Shown piece by piece: positions 38,373 through 46,870 of a stretch of DNA of 48,122 bases. This stretch comes from DATLGB01 sp038232275. GTDB lineage: Bacteria > Actinomycetota > Thermoleophilia > Solirubrobacterales > Solirubrobacteraceae. The notes beneath the pieces were generated by a model. The model saw only the letters and a list, made by a program, of their open reading frames with translations, ran no database searches and was not told where the DNA came from. The DNA is taken from positions 1 through 48,122 of the forward strand of contig JBBSIC010000023.1 of NCBI GenBank assembly GCA_038232275.1. The letters run 5' to 3'. Both the position numbers and the translations under genes were made by a program. How positions within the stretch are numbered: position 1 is the stretch's first letter; the number at the start of each line of letters is the position of its first letter.

Positions 38373-39216
38373 ACTGCAGCCGCGCGACCGGCTCCCCCGG
38401 GAGCGCGGCGCGGCGGTAGTAGACGACCGTGGCCTTCTCGATCCCCGCGCACCAGCCGCCCTCCGGCGGGCGCAGGCCGACCCTGACCTTCTGACCGCGC
38501 CGCACCCGCCGGCCCGGGACGGGGAAGCGCGTGATCTCGACGGGGCCGCTCGCGCAGGTGTCGTCGTTGGCGGCCGTGACGAGCACGATGCGGTAGCTGC
38601 CGGGGCCGCCCGCCCGCGGCAGGGTCATCCCCACCCGCACGAGGCTCCCGGCGCGCGAGGCGCGCGGCTCGGGGGTCAGCCGCAGCGCCGCCGGACCGTG
38701 GACGGTCACCTTCTCGCAGGCGATCAGGACGTCGACGCGGTCGGCGATCGCGCGGTCGCGCCCCGGGCCGCAGTCCACGACCTCGGCGCGCCCGTCGACC
38801 GCCTCGATCCTGTCGTCCCCGGCCCCGGCCTGAACCTGGTCGATGCCGTCGCCGCCGAGGAACTGGTCGGCGAGCGGGCTCCCGCGCATGATGTCCGACC
38901 CGTCCTCGCCCCAGGCGATGCCGCCGCCGCCGCGGAGGTCGAGCACATCGTCGCCACGGCCACCGAATTCGCACGTGGCGCGGATCTGCGAGCCGGCGAG
39001 CACGTCGTCGCCGGCCAGGCCGTAGAGGCGCTCGGCCCGCCCGCCGCTGGTCAGCTCGTCGTCGGCGTTCGTGCCGATCTGATCGGCGAAGTAGTCGCTG
39101 GCGCAGAGCCTCGGCGGATGGCCGGGCTCCACGCTGGGGTCGGCCAGCGCCGCGCCGGGAGCGCCGAGCATCGTCATCGCCGCCAGAGCCGTCGCCAACC
39201 GCACGCCGGGCATCAT
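38356..39216 (-). CDS. Secreted RTX/hemolysin-type calcium-binding repeat protein
   Basis: 286 aa from ATG 39216 (or 39213). A Sec signal peptide is visible (VRLATALAAMTMLGAPGAALA, cleavage before DPSV). Residues about 45-150 hold degenerate GGxGxDxLx-type nonapeptide repeats: IGTNADDELTSGG, LYGLAGDDVLAGS, EFGGRGDDVLDLRGG, FLGGDGIDQVQAGAGDDRIEA. These bind calcium on folding into a beta-roll. The C-terminal ~110 residues form a beta-rich domain without a recognised family. A few cysteines may pair in disulfides. The start overlaps the clpS stop, but the two products are functionally unrelated. Confidence 0.8.
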   Translation of the reverse strand: MMPGVRLATALAAMTMLGAPGAALADPSVEPGHPPRLCASDYFADQIGTNADDELTSGGRAERLYGLAGDDVLAGSQIRATCEFGGRGDDVLDLRGGGGIAWGEDGSDIMRGSPLADQFLGGDGIDQVQAGAGDDRIEAVDGRAEVVDCGPGRDRAIADRVDVLIACEKVTVHGPAALRLTPEPRASRAGSLVRVGMTLPRAGGPGSYRIVLVTAANDDTCASGPVEITRFPVPGRRVRRGQKVRVGLRPPEGGWCAGIEKATVVYYRRAALPGEPVARLQFTAAR

Positions 39217-39500
39217 CCCTGTTCCAGGGGCGCCATCGTCAGCCCGGCGTCCTTGAGCTGCTCCCAGTACAGCTCGGCGGTCTCCTTCTCGCCGCTCCAG
39301 ACCAGGGCCTGCCCCGCGCGATGGATCTTGTCGGCCATGGCGTGGCCCTGGTCGAGCGTCATGCCCGGGATGTAGCGGGCGAGGACGGCCGCGACGTGCT
39401 CGAAGGTGTTGTGGTCGTCGTTGAGCACGATCACCCGCCAGTTGCCGCCCAGCCCGGTGCCGGGCCCGCCCGTCCGCGGCTTCTCGATCGTCTGGCTCAT
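39213..39500 (-). CDS. clpS: ATP-dependent Clp protease adaptor ClpS
   Basis: A 95-aa N-end-rule adaptor that delivers substrates to ClpC/ClpA-ClpP. The core is typical: WRVIVLNDDHNTFEHVAAVL holds the Asp-Asp-His binding-pocket residues, then DQGHAMADKIHRAGQALVWSG and KETAELYWEQLKDAGLTMAPL. A disordered N-terminal tail (MSQTIEKPRTGGPG) is present. ATG 39500 lies in an ATGA overlap with the stop of the MBL-fold gene, and its stop overlaps the RTX-like gene, so the three are co-transcribed. Confidence 0.96.
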   Translation of the reverse strand: MSQTIEKPRTGGPGTGLGGNWRVIVLNDDHNTFEHVAAVLARYIPGMTLDQGHAMADKIHRAGQALVWSGEKETAELYWEQLKDAGLTMAPLEQG

Positions 39501-40327
39501 GCCTGCGACAGGTAGCGCTGCAGCCCCAGCCAGAGCTGGTGGGGCGGCGCCGCCTGCTCGAAGACGCGGGCGGTATCGAGGTCCACGGCCTCCTCGAGCA
39601 TCGCGATCTGGCTGGCGACGAACTCCGGCTCGGTCAGGCGGCTGACACGCTCGGCCATCTCGTCCAGTGACGTGCGCAGCCGGTCGAAGTGCTCGGAGAT
39701 GTCGTCGGCCACCGCGCCGAAGTGCGTCAGGCAGAGCCGCTGCGGCTGCCAACCTGCGACGAGGTCGATCGAGCGCTTCCAGGCGTCCAGGTCGATGTCG
39801 GGCGGCGGCGTCGGCGCGAGGACGAGCCCGGCCGGCGCGATGCGCACCCCCGCGACGTCGCCGACCAGGGCGGTGGCCGTCGGCTCGTGCAGGTAGCTGA
39901 CGTGGTGTGAGGCGTGGCCGGGGGTGTACTCGACGCGGAAGTCATCCAGGACGGTCTCGCCGCCCGCGAGCACGTGCAGATTGGCCTCCGGGACGGGCAC
40001 GACCTCGCCCCACAGGCGCTCCATGTCGTCGCCGTACAGGCGCGCGGCGGACTGCACGAGCCGGGACGGGTCGGCCAGGTGCGGCGCCCCGATCTCGTGC
40101 ACGTAGACCGGCAGGTCGGGCCAGCGCCGGACCAGCGCCCCGGTGGCGCCGGCGTGGTCGAGGTGGATGTGGGTGAGCAGCAGCGCGACCGGCTCGAAGC
40201 CGTCGCCGAGGCCCGCGAGCAGCGTCTCGAGCGTGGACTCCGGGCCCGGGTCGACGAGCACGCCGTCGACCTCCCAACAGCCGATCACCCGCTCGCGCCC
40301 CAGGTGGTGCGTATCGATCACCCGCAT
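39497..40327 (-). CDS. MBL-fold metallohydrolase
   Basis: A 276-aa protein of the metallo-beta-lactamase fold. The zinc motif THIHLDHAG has His53, His55, Asp57 and His58; further ligands are in TPGHASHHVSYL, VGDVAG and CLTHFG. A C-terminal helical extension follows. The size and the motif are like hydroxyacylglutathione hydrolase-type thioesterases. The substrate is unknown. Its start is just 18 nt from the divergent ethylmalonyl-CoA mutase start, so a role with CoA thioesters is possible but unproven. A TATCTT box lies 7 nt before ATG 40327, which suggests a leaderless transcript. It is followed by clpS with a 4-nt overlap. Confidence 0.9.
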   Translation of the reverse strand: MRVIDTHHLGRERVIGCWEVDGVLVDPGPESTLETLLAGLGDGFEPVALLLTHIHLDHAGATGALVRRWPDLPVYVHEIGAPHLADPSRLVQSAARLYGDDMERLWGEVVPVPEANLHVLAGGETVLDDFRVEYTPGHASHHVSYLHEPTATALVGDVAGVRIAPAGLVLAPTPPPDIDLDAWKRSIDLVAGWQPQRLCLTHFGAVADDISEHFDRLRTSLDEMAERVSRLTEPEFVASQIAMLEEAVDLDTARVFEQAAPPHQLWLGLQRYLSQA

Positions 40328-40334
40328 GGCTGCG

Positions 40335-40340
40335 AAGATA
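40335..40340 (-). promoter_or_regulatory. Candidate leaderless -10 box for the MBL-clpS operon
   Basis: Minus-strand TATCTT lies 7 nt before ATG 40327. The same 18-nt gap gives ethylmalonyl-CoA mutase no comparable box, so its promoter must lie inside the MBL gene. Confidence 0.5.
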
Positions 40341-40345
40341 GCCGG

Positions 40346-42385
40346 ATGGAAAGCGAGACCCCCAGAGCTCAACCCCGGCTCGGCACGCCGGACCGGCCGT
40401 GGATGATGCGCACCTACGCAGGGCACTCGACGGCGAAGAAGTCAAACGCGCTCTACCGGGGCAATCTCGCCAAGGGTCAGACCGGCCTCTCGATCGCGTT
40501 CGACCTGCCCACGCAGACGGGCTACGACGCCGACCACGAGCTCGCCCGCGGCGAGGTCGGCAAGGTCGGCGTGCCCGTCGCCCACAAGGGGGACATGAAG
40601 GCGCTGCTGGACGGTATCCCGCTCGACGAGATGAACACGTCCATGACGATCAACGCGACGGCGGCCTGGCTGCTGGCGTTGTACATCGTCACCGCCGAGG
40701 AGGCCGGCGTGGACGCCTCGAAGCTCCAGGGCACCACCCAGAACGACATCATCAAGGAATACCTCAGTCGTGGCACCTACGCGTTCCCCCCGGCCCCCAG
40801 CATGCGGCTCACCGCCGACATGATCGCCTACACCGTCGACGCGGTCCCGCGCTGGAACCCGATCAACATCTGCAGCTACCACCTGCAGGAGGCCGGGGCC
40901 ACGCCCGTGCAGGAGATCGCGTTCGCCCTTTCGACCGCCGTCGCGGTGCTCGACGCCGTCCGAGAGCGCGTCGACGCCGACCGCATGGGCGACGTCTTCG
41001 GGCGGATCTCGTTCTTCGTCAACGCCGGCGTCCGCTTCGTCGAGGAGCACGCGAAGCTGCGCGCCATGGGCGTCATGTGGGAGGAGCTCGGCCGCGACCG
41101 CTACGGCGTCACGGACGCCAAGCGGCTGCGCCTGCGCTACGGCGTGCAGGTGAACTCGCTCGGCCTCACCGAGGCCCAGCCGGAGAACAACGTCCCACGC
41201 ATCGTGCTCGAGGCGCTCGCGGTCACCCTGGGCCGCAACGCCCGCGCCCGCGCGCTGCAGCTGCCGGCCTGGAACGAGGCGCTGGGCCTGCCGCGCCCGT
41301 GGGATCAGCAGTGGTCCCTGCGCATCCAGCAGATCCTCGCCTACGAGACCGACGTGCTCGAGTACGGCGACATCTTCGAGGGCTCGCACGTGATCGAGGG
41401 ACTCGTCGCGGAGCTGCTCGACGGCGCGCGCGCCGAGATGGGCCGCGTCGCCGAGGAGGGCGGCGCCGTCGAGGGCGTCCCGTACATGAAGGCGGCGCTC
41501 GTCGAGTCCCACCGCGAGCGGATCGCGCGCATCGAGCGCGGCGAGCAGATCGTCGTGGGCGTCAACAAGTACACCGACACCGAGCCCTCCCCGCTGACCG
41601 CCGGCGGGGACGGCGGGATCCTCACCGTGGACCCCGACGTCGAGGCCGATGCCAAGGCGGCGCTCGATCAGTGGCGCCGCACGCGCGACCAGTCCGCCGT
41701 CGAGCGCGCGCTGCAGGAACTGCGCCGCGTCTCGCAGACCGACGAGAACGTGATGGAGGCGACGCTCGCCTGCGCCCGCGCCGGGGTCACCACGGGCGAG
41801 TGGGCCCAGGCGCTGCGCGACGTCTTCTCCTCCTACCGCGGCCCGACGGGGATCGGCGAGGCCGCCGCGCCGCCGCCCACCGAGGACATGGCCGAGCTGC
41901 GCGACGAGGTCGCCCGCGTCGGCGAGGCGCTCGGGCGCAGGATGAAGATCCTGGTCGGCAAGCCGGGCCTGGACGGGCACTCAAACGGCGCCGAGCAGAT
42001 CGCCGTGCGCGGACGCGACGTCGGCATGGAGGTCGTCTACGAGGGGATCCGCATGACCGCCGAGCAGATCGCCCGCTCGGCCGTGGACGAGGGCGTCCAC
42101 CTGATCGGGCTGTCGATCTTGTCCGGCTCGCACCGCGAGCTGATCCCGACGATCGTCGAGGCCCTCGCGCAGGCGGGCGGCGACGACATCCCGATCGTGG
42201 TGGGCGGCATCGTCCCGCTGGCCGACGTCGAGGCCCTCAAGGCGGCCGGCGTCGCAGAGGTCTACACCCCCAAAGATTTCGATCTCTCCAGGATCATGCG
42301 CGACATCGTGACGCTGGTCGAGGAGCGCCATAGCCAACCGGCTGCGCCGGCGGGCACAGGTGGTCCCATCACCGCCCAGGCGTGA
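40346..42385 (+). CDS. ecm: Ethylmalonyl-CoA mutase (B12-dependent)
   Basis: 679 aa, single polypeptide with substrate and cobalamin domains. It converts ethylmalonyl-CoA to methylsuccinyl-CoA. The choice over methylmalonyl-CoA mutase rests on Ecm-type residues: AFDLPTQTGYD (51-61), where Mcm has a DLATHRGYDS-type sequence, and RRPWMMRTYAGHSTAKKSNAL-like N-terminal features. VGKPGLDGHSNGAEQI carries the B12 DxHxxG at Asp543-His545-Gly548, where Mcm reads DGHDRG. ATG 40346 is 18 nt from the divergent MBL start. The stop overlaps meaB by 4 nt (GTGA), coupling the mutase to its chaperone. It acts directly downstream of Ccr in the ethylmalonyl-CoA pathway. Confidence 0.94.
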   Translation: MESETPRAQPRLGTPDRPWMMRTYAGHSTAKKSNALYRGNLAKGQTGLSIAFDLPTQTGYDADHELARGEVGKVGVPVAHKGDMKALLDGIPLDEMNTSMTINATAAWLLALYIVTAEEAGVDASKLQGTTQNDIIKEYLSRGTYAFPPAPSMRLTADMIAYTVDAVPRWNPINICSYHLQEAGATPVQEIAFALSTAVAVLDAVRERVDADRMGDVFGRISFFVNAGVRFVEEHAKLRAMGVMWEELGRDRYGVTDAKRLRLRYGVQVNSLGLTEAQPENNVPRIVLEALAVTLGRNARARALQLPAWNEALGLPRPWDQQWSLRIQQILAYETDVLEYGDIFEGSHVIEGLVAELLDGARAEMGRVAEEGGAVEGVPYMKAALVESHRERIARIERGEQIVVGVNKYTDTEPSPLTAGGDGGILTVDPDVEADAKAALDQWRRTRDQSAVERALQELRRVSQTDENVMEATLACARAGVTTGEWAQALRDVFSSYRGPTGIGEAAAPPPTEDMAELRDEVARVGEALGRRMKILVGKPGLDGHSNGAEQIAVRGRDVGMEVVYEGIRMTAEQIARSAVDEGVHLIGLSILSGSHRELIPTIVEALAQAGGDDIPIVVGGIVPLADVEALKAAGVAEVYTPKDFDLSRIMRDIVTLVEERHSQPAAPAGTGGPITAQA

Positions 42386-43311
42386 CGGACGCAGACCTCG
42401 CCGCGCGCCTGCGCGCCGGTGACCTGACCGCGGCTCCGGCGGTCCTGAACCTCGTCGAGAACCACGGCAAGCGCGCTGAGGCCGCGGCGCTGCTGGCGGC
42501 GCTGGGCACCGAGGCCCCGGCGCACATCGTCGGCATCACCGGACCCCCCGGCGCCGGCAAGTCGATGCTGCTGTCCGCGCTGGTGGGCGAGTGGCGCTCG
42601 CGCGGGCGCTCGGTCTCGGTCCTGGCCGTCGACCCGTCCTCCAAGCGCTCGGGCGGCGCCCTGCTCGGCGACCGCGCCCGCATCGACACCGACCCGCGCG
42701 ACCGCGGCGTGTTCCTGCGCTCGATGGCGGCGGGCGAGCGGCTCGGCGGCCTCGCCCCCGCCACCCGCGCGGCCGCGCAGGCGCTCGCCGTCGCCTTCGA
42801 CGTCGTCGTGATCGAGACCGTCGGCGTCGGGCAGTCCGAGACCGAGGTCGCCGACGCGGCCGACACCGTCGCCGTCGTGGTCCAGCCGGGCTCGGGCGAC
42901 GCGCTGCAGTTCCTGAAGTCCGGGATCATGGAGATCCCCGACGTGCTCGTGGTGACCAAGGCCGACCTCGGCCGGATCGCGACCCGCGCCCGCCGCGACC
43001 TGCACGCAGCGCTGCGTTCGCTGGGCTCGGGCGACACGGCGGTCGTGGCCGTCTCCAGCCTGCCGCCGACCTCGGGCATCGAGGCGCTGGTGGAGGCACT
43101 GGACGCGCATCGCGAGCGCCTCGACCTGCCCGTGGCGCGCACCCGCGCCCGCCGTGCCGGCGCCCTGGCGGACTTCGTCGCCGAGCGCGGCGAGGCCGGG
43201 CTGCGCGCAGTGGGCGGGCGGCGCCGCGCGCTGCGGTTCCTCGCCGAGCAGGACCCCGCCGCGTCGGAGCCCGAGTTGGTCAGGGCGTTGGCCGGGCGCG
43301 CGGGCGTTTGA
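42382..43311 (+). CDS. meaB: MeaB/ArgK-type GTPase, mutase chaperone
   Basis: A 309-aa G3E-family GTPase that guards cobalamin loading and reactivation of acyl-CoA mutases. The P-loop GPPGAGKS is at 54-61, with VLAVDPSSKRSGGALLGDRAR, the switch-region VIETVGVGQSETEVAD and VVTKADLG (base recognition). A C-terminal helical arm serves dimerisation. GTG 42382 overlaps the ecm stop, so its natural client is ethylmalonyl-CoA mutase, although it could also serve a methylmalonyl-CoA mutase elsewhere. Its 3' end overlaps the convergent lipoprotein gene by 32 nt. Confidence 0.94.
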   Translation: MTDADLAARLRAGDLTAAPAVLNLVENHGKRAEAAALLAALGTEAPAHIVGITGPPGAGKSMLLSALVGEWRSRGRSVSVLAVDPSSKRSGGALLGDRARIDTDPRDRGVFLRSMAAGERLGGLAPATRAAAQALAVAFDVVVIETVGVGQSETEVADAADTVAVVVQPGSGDALQFLKSGIMEIPDVLVVTKADLGRIATRARRDLHAALRSLGSGDTAVVAVSSLPPTSGIEALVEALDAHRERLDLPVARTRARRAGALADFVAERGEAGLRAVGGRRRALRFLAEQDPAASEPELVRALAGRAGV

Positions 43312-43705
43312 CCGCCGTCAGCGCGCTCACCTGCCAGCGCCCCTTGACCTTGGTCAGCTCGATCGTGTCGCTCGACGGCGGCTGGTTGTCGGCCGAGGTC
43401 CTGATCTCGGCGTTGGCCCCGCCTTTGACCAGGGCCACCTTGCCCACGGTCAGCTTCGGGTTCTTGACGCGGCCGAGCGAGCGGCGCATCGCGACCTCGC
43501 AGGGGAGCCCGATCTGCTGCAGGCCCCTGAGCAGCATCGGCGCGAAGACCTTGTCGCACAGGGTCTGGTAGTCGCGCCCCTCGACGGACTTCGCGAAGGT
43601 CACGAGCGTGTCGCGCACCTGGGACTCCTCACTCGGCGTGCGGGACCCGCAACCGGCGAGAACGAGCAGGAGCGACAGGGCGGACAGGGCTGGCACGCGA
43701 CGCAT
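43280..43705 (-). CDS. Lipoprotein of unknown function
   Basis: 141 aa. A lipoprotein signal is clear (RRVPALSALSLLLVLAGCGS, lipobox LAGC). The mature domain (SEESQVRDTLVTFAKSVEGR, DYQTLCDKVFAPMLLRGLQQ, later ADNQPPSSDTIELTKVKGRW, QVSAL) has the helix-then-strand pattern of an NTF2-like/SnoaL-type fold, often seen in actinobacterial surface lipoproteins. Two cysteines (in TLCDKV and GLPCEVAM) might pair. No partner gene is apparent. The upstream gap of 15 nt to the divergent 187-aa gene means its promoter overlaps that gene's start. Confidence 0.8.
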   Translation of the reverse strand: MRRVPALSALSLLLVLAGCGSRTPSEESQVRDTLVTFAKSVEGRDYQTLCDKVFAPMLLRGLQQIGLPCEVAMRRSLGRVKNPKLTVGKVALVKGGANAEIRTSADNQPPSSDTIELTKVKGRWQVSALTAVKRPRARPTP

Positions 43706-43708
43706 GGC

Positions 43709-43714
43709 TAGGAT
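43709..43714 (+). promoter_or_regulatory. Candidate leaderless -10 box
   Basis: TAGGAT lies 6 nt before ATG 43721, with no Shine-Dalgarno. Confidence 0.5.
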
Positions 43715-43720
43715 CCTGCC

Positions 43721-44284
43721 ATGGAAGCTGGCCCTGCACTCGGCTCGTGGCTGCGCTGCTATCGCTGCTGGTCGACCAACCTCGAGGTCCAGGTCCACTA
43801 CGAGGGCATCCACCGGATCGATCCGGTGACCGGCGAGCGCGCCGAAGTGGTCGACGAGCTCCAGGAAGCCGTCGTGCAGTGCCTCGACTGCATGCACGAT
43901 CAGCCGCACCTCGGCTTCACCGACGGCCGCGTCCAGCCGATCGAGGACCGCTGGGAGCGGATGGTCGCCGGCGCGCCGTGGGTCGCCTCCTGCGAGGTGA
44001 CGGTCGATGCCGACCAGGTCGAGTCCTGCTCGGGCCCCGAGGCGGCCGACGCGCTGTCCTTTGCCGCCTTCGGCGACCACGGCACGCGCGAGTTCTTCAC
44101 CCACGTCCGCTTCCACAAGCACGACGAGGATCGCATCGTCGTGTACATGCTCGTCGAGCTCTACGCCCGCAGCATGGAGGAGGCGACCGCCGTCCTGGAG
44201 GGCGCGGCCCAGGGCGGCCTGCTGATCTCCTCGCTCGCCGAGGAGTCCCGCCCGCCGGCGTCGACGGGCATCGACCCTCACTGA
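43721..44284 (+). CDS. Conserved hypothetical protein with zinc-ribbon-like cysteines
   Basis: 187 aa. CYRCWSTNLEVQVHYEG near the N-terminus and CLDCMHDQPHLGFTDG near residue 55 give two CxxC knuckles that could bind one zinc. The remaining ~120 residues are mixed alpha/beta (HVRFHKHDEDRIVVYMLVEL, YARSMEEATAVLEGAAQGG). I do not recognise a family. It is followed 30 nt later by an MBL-fold gene in the same direction. There is no signal peptide, so it should be cytoplasmic. Coding is well supported by the -10 box and balanced composition. Confidence 0.7.
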   Translation: MEAGPALGSWLRCYRCWSTNLEVQVHYEGIHRIDPVTGERAEVVDELQEAVVQCLDCMHDQPHLGFTDGRVQPIEDRWERMVAGAPWVASCEVTVDADQVESCSGPEAADALSFAAFGDHGTREFFTHVRFHKHDEDRIVVYMLVELYARSMEEATAVLEGAAQGGLLISSLAEESRPPASTGIDPH

Positions 44285-44314
44285 GCAGCAGTTGTCGCTT
44301 CGCGGACAAGGCTG

Positions 44315-44980
44315 ATGCGCGAGCTCGCCCCCAGGGTGTGGCAGCTGGGCGGCTTCCCCCCGAATCTGATCAACGCCTACCTGGCCGGCGACGTCCTGAT
44401 CGACGCCAAGACGCGCCACGACGCCGGCCGGATCGTCAAGGCGCTGCGCGGCCGCCCGCTTCAGGCGCACGCGATCACGCACGCCCATCCCGACCACCAG
44501 GGCGCCTCCAAGCACGTCTGCGAGACGTTCGGCGTCCCGTTCTGGGCGCCGGAGCGTGACGCCGACGCGGCCGAGGACCCACGCCTGATCGGGGAGCGGC
44601 AGCCGTCGAACCCGATCGCGCAGCTCTTCGTCACAACGATGACCGGCCCGGGCCACCCGGTCGACCGCCGCCTGCAGGCCGGCGACGACGTGGCGGGCTT
44701 TTCCGTCATCGACGCGCCCGGGCACTCGCGCGGGCACGTCGTGCTCTGGCGCGCCGGCGACGGCGTGCTGATCGTCGGTGACGTGCTGGCCAGCATGAAC
44801 CCGCTGACGATGTGGCCGGGTCTCACGCTCCCGCTCGACCTCCTCACGCCGGACCCGGCGCAGGCCCGCGCCTCGGCGCGCAGGCTCGCCGAGCTCGGCG
44901 AGCCCTCGCTGGTCCTGTTCGGCCACGGCCCGCCGCTGCGCGACGGGCCGCGGTTCCGGGCGTTCTGCGCTGCGCTGTAG
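44315..44980 (+). CDS. MBL-fold metallohydrolase, short form
   Basis: A 221-aa metallo-beta-lactamase fold protein with HAITHAHPDHQG (His56, His58, Asp60, His61), DAPGHSRGHVVLW, IVGDVLASMNP and a terminal LFGHGPPLRDG. All usual zinc ligands are present. It is compact, without the C-terminal extension of the other MBL protein in this window. The substrate is unknown. AAGG lies a few nucleotides before ATG 44315 as a possible Shine-Dalgarno. It converges with pckG, the stops being 12 nt apart. Confidence 0.88.
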   Translation: MRELAPRVWQLGGFPPNLINAYLAGDVLIDAKTRHDAGRIVKALRGRPLQAHAITHAHPDHQGASKHVCETFGVPFWAPERDADAAEDPRLIGERQPSNPIAQLFVTTMTGPGHPVDRRLQAGDDVAGFSVIDAPGHSRGHVVLWRAGDGVLIVGDVLASMNPLTMWPGLTLPLDLLTPDPAQARASARRLAELGEPSLVLFGHGPPLRDGPRFRAFCAAL

Positions 44981-44991
44981 GGCCGGCCCCC

Positions 44992-46806
44992 CTACGCCGC
45001 CGTCGCGCCCAGCCGGGCCTCGAGGGCCTCGAACTGGTCCCACAGCTCCTGCGGGAGCTCGTCGCCGAAGATCTCGAGGTGCCTACGGACCTGCGGGAGC
45101 TCGTCGCGCAGGGCGTCGAGGTCGACGTTGCGGACCTCCTCGAAGGCGTCGTGCGCGATGTCGAGGCCGTCGAGGTCGAGGCCATCGGCCGTGGGGATGA
45201 AGCCGATCGCCGTCTCGTCGGCGTCGACGCTGCCCTCGCAGCGGCGGAAGATCCAGGCGAGCACGCGGGAGTTCTCGCCGAAGCCGGGCCACAGGAACCT
45301 GCCGGACCGCTGATCCTTGCGAAACCAGTTAACGAAGAAGATCCTGGGCAGCGTCGCGCCCTCCCTGCGGCCGATCTGGAGCCAGTGGGCGAAGTAGTCG
45401 CCCATGTTGTAGCCGCAGAACGGCAGCATCGCCATCGGATCGAAGCGCAGCTCGCCGACGGTGCCGGCGGCCGCTGCCGTCTTCTCCGAGCCCATGGTCG
45501 CGCCGAGGAACGTGCCGTGGTCCCAGTCGAATGCCTCGCGCACGAGCGGCACGACCGTCGAGCGGCGGCCGCCGAACAGGAAGGCGTCAATCGGCACGCC
45601 GGCCGGGTCGTCGAAGTTCGGGGCGATCGACGGCGTCTGGTCGGCCGGGACGGTGAAGCGCGCGTTGGGGTGCGCCGCGGTCGTCTCCGAGCCGGGCGCC
45701 CAGTCGTTGCCGTGCCAGTCGATCAGGTGCTGGGGCGCGGGGTCGGTCAGGCCCTCCCACCACACGTCGCCGTCGGGGGCCAGCGCGACGTTGGTGAAGA
45801 TCGTGTTCCTCTCCACCGCCGCCATGGCGTTCGGGTTGGTCTTGTAGCCCGTGCCGGGCGCGACGCCGAAGAAGCCCGCCTCGGGGTTGACCGCGTACAG
45901 GCGGCCGTCGGAGCCGTACTTCATCCAGGCGATGTCGTCGCCCACCGTCTCGACCTTCCAGCCCTTCAGGGAGGGGATCAGCATCGCGAGGTTCGTCTTG
46001 CCGCAGGCCGACGGGAAGGCGCCCGTCAGGTACTTGACCTCCCCCTCCGGCGAGGTGACCTTGAGGATGAGCATGTGCTCGGCCAGCCAGCCCTCGTCGC
46101 GGGCCATGACCGACGCGATGCGCAGCGCGAAGCACTTCTTGCCGAGCAGGGCGTTGCCGCCGTAGCCCGAGCCATACGACCAGATCTCGCGCGACTCCGG
46201 GTAGTGCACGATGTACTTGTTGGCGGCGTTGCACGGCCAGGGGCTCGACGCCTCCCCCTCGGCGAGGGGCGAGCCGACGGAGTGCAGGCAGGGGACGAAG
46301 TCGCCGTCCTCGCCGAGCACCGCCAGCGCCCCGGCGCCCATGCGGGTCATGATCCGCATCGAGACGGCGACGTAGGCGGAGTCGGTGAGCTGGACGCCGA
46401 CGTGGGCGATCGGCGAGCCCAGCGGGCCCATGGAGAACGGCACCACGAACATCGTGCGGCCCTTCATCGCGCCCTCGAAGAGCCCCTTGAGCTTCTCGCG
46501 CATCTCCCCGGGCTCGGTCCAGTTGTTCGTCGGCCCCGCGTCGGACTCGCGCTCGGAGCAGATGAACGTCCGGTCCTCGACGCGCGCGACGTCAGCCGGA
46601 TCGGAGAGCGCCAGGTAGGAGTTCGGGCGCTTGGCCTCGGAGAGCTTCTGAAACGTGCCGGCATCCACGAGCTGCTGCGCGAGGCGGTCGTACTCCTCCG
46701 CCGATCCGTCGCACCAGTGGATGCTGTCGGGCCGCGTCAGCGCAGCGACCTCCTCGACCCAGGCCAGCAGCTTCGAATGCTCGGTCGGGGCGGTGGGGTT
46801 GCTCAA
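44992..46806 (-). CDS. pckG: Phosphoenolpyruvate carboxykinase (GTP)
   Basis: A 604-aa gluconeogenic enzyme making PEP from oxaloacetate with GTP. Signature blocks: SAYVAVSMRIMTRMG, SYGSGYGGNALLGKKCFALR, AFPSACGKTNLAMLIPSL (P-loop with active-site Cys), DDIAWMKYGSDGRLYAVNPE and AGFFGVAPGTG, FLFGGRRSTVVPLV and FVNWFRKD. Full length. The start is TTG 46806, directly after an in-frame TGA: a seven-codon ORF (MTEEQLI) ends right before it, so translation may be coupled to this leader. It draws C4 acids from the ethylmalonyl-CoA pathway toward sugars, so its location beside ecm and mcl is functional. Confidence 0.96.
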   Translation of the reverse strand: MSNPTAPTEHSKLLAWVEEVAALTRPDSIHWCDGSAEEYDRLAQQLVDAGTFQKLSEAKRPNSYLALSDPADVARVEDRTFICSERESDAGPTNNWTEPGEMREKLKGLFEGAMKGRTMFVVPFSMGPLGSPIAHVGVQLTDSAYVAVSMRIMTRMGAGALAVLGEDGDFVPCLHSVGSPLAEGEASSPWPCNAANKYIVHYPESREIWSYGSGYGGNALLGKKCFALRIASVMARDEGWLAEHMLILKVTSPEGEVKYLTGAFPSACGKTNLAMLIPSLKGWKVETVGDDIAWMKYGSDGRLYAVNPEAGFFGVAPGTGYKTNPNAMAAVERNTIFTNVALAPDGDVWWEGLTDPAPQHLIDWHGNDWAPGSETTAAHPNARFTVPADQTPSIAPNFDDPAGVPIDAFLFGGRRSTVVPLVREAFDWDHGTFLGATMGSEKTAAAAGTVGELRFDPMAMLPFCGYNMGDYFAHWLQIGRREGATLPRIFFVNWFRKDQRSGRFLWPGFGENSRVLAWIFRRCEGSVDADETAIGFIPTADGLDLDGLDIAHDAFEEVRNVDLDALRDELPQVRRHLEIFGDELPQELWDQFEALEARLGATAA

Positions 46807-46830
46807 TCAGATCAGCTGCTCCTCGGTCAT
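46807..46830 (-). other. Seven-codon leader ORF abutting the pckG start
   Basis: ATG 46830 begins MTEEQLI and stops at TGA 46807-46809; the pckG TTG follows without a gap. GAGGAG within this leader would serve as the pckG Shine-Dalgarno. It could be a coupling leader peptide, or a former pckG N-terminus truncated by the TGA. Confidence 0.5.
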
Positions 46831-46870
46831 CGTCTTCAAAGGGATCGCGGAATTCAAGCGCATCCGGGCG

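Noticed and set aside
40339..40344. TAGCCG as a -10 box for ecm
   Set aside because: It lacks the final T and is only one nucleotide from the ATG, too close for initiation.
40346..42385. Assignment as methylmalonyl-CoA mutase
   Set aside because: The DLPTQTGYD and GKPGLDGHSNG motifs are of the ethylmalonyl-CoA mutase type, and the gene lies near ccr.
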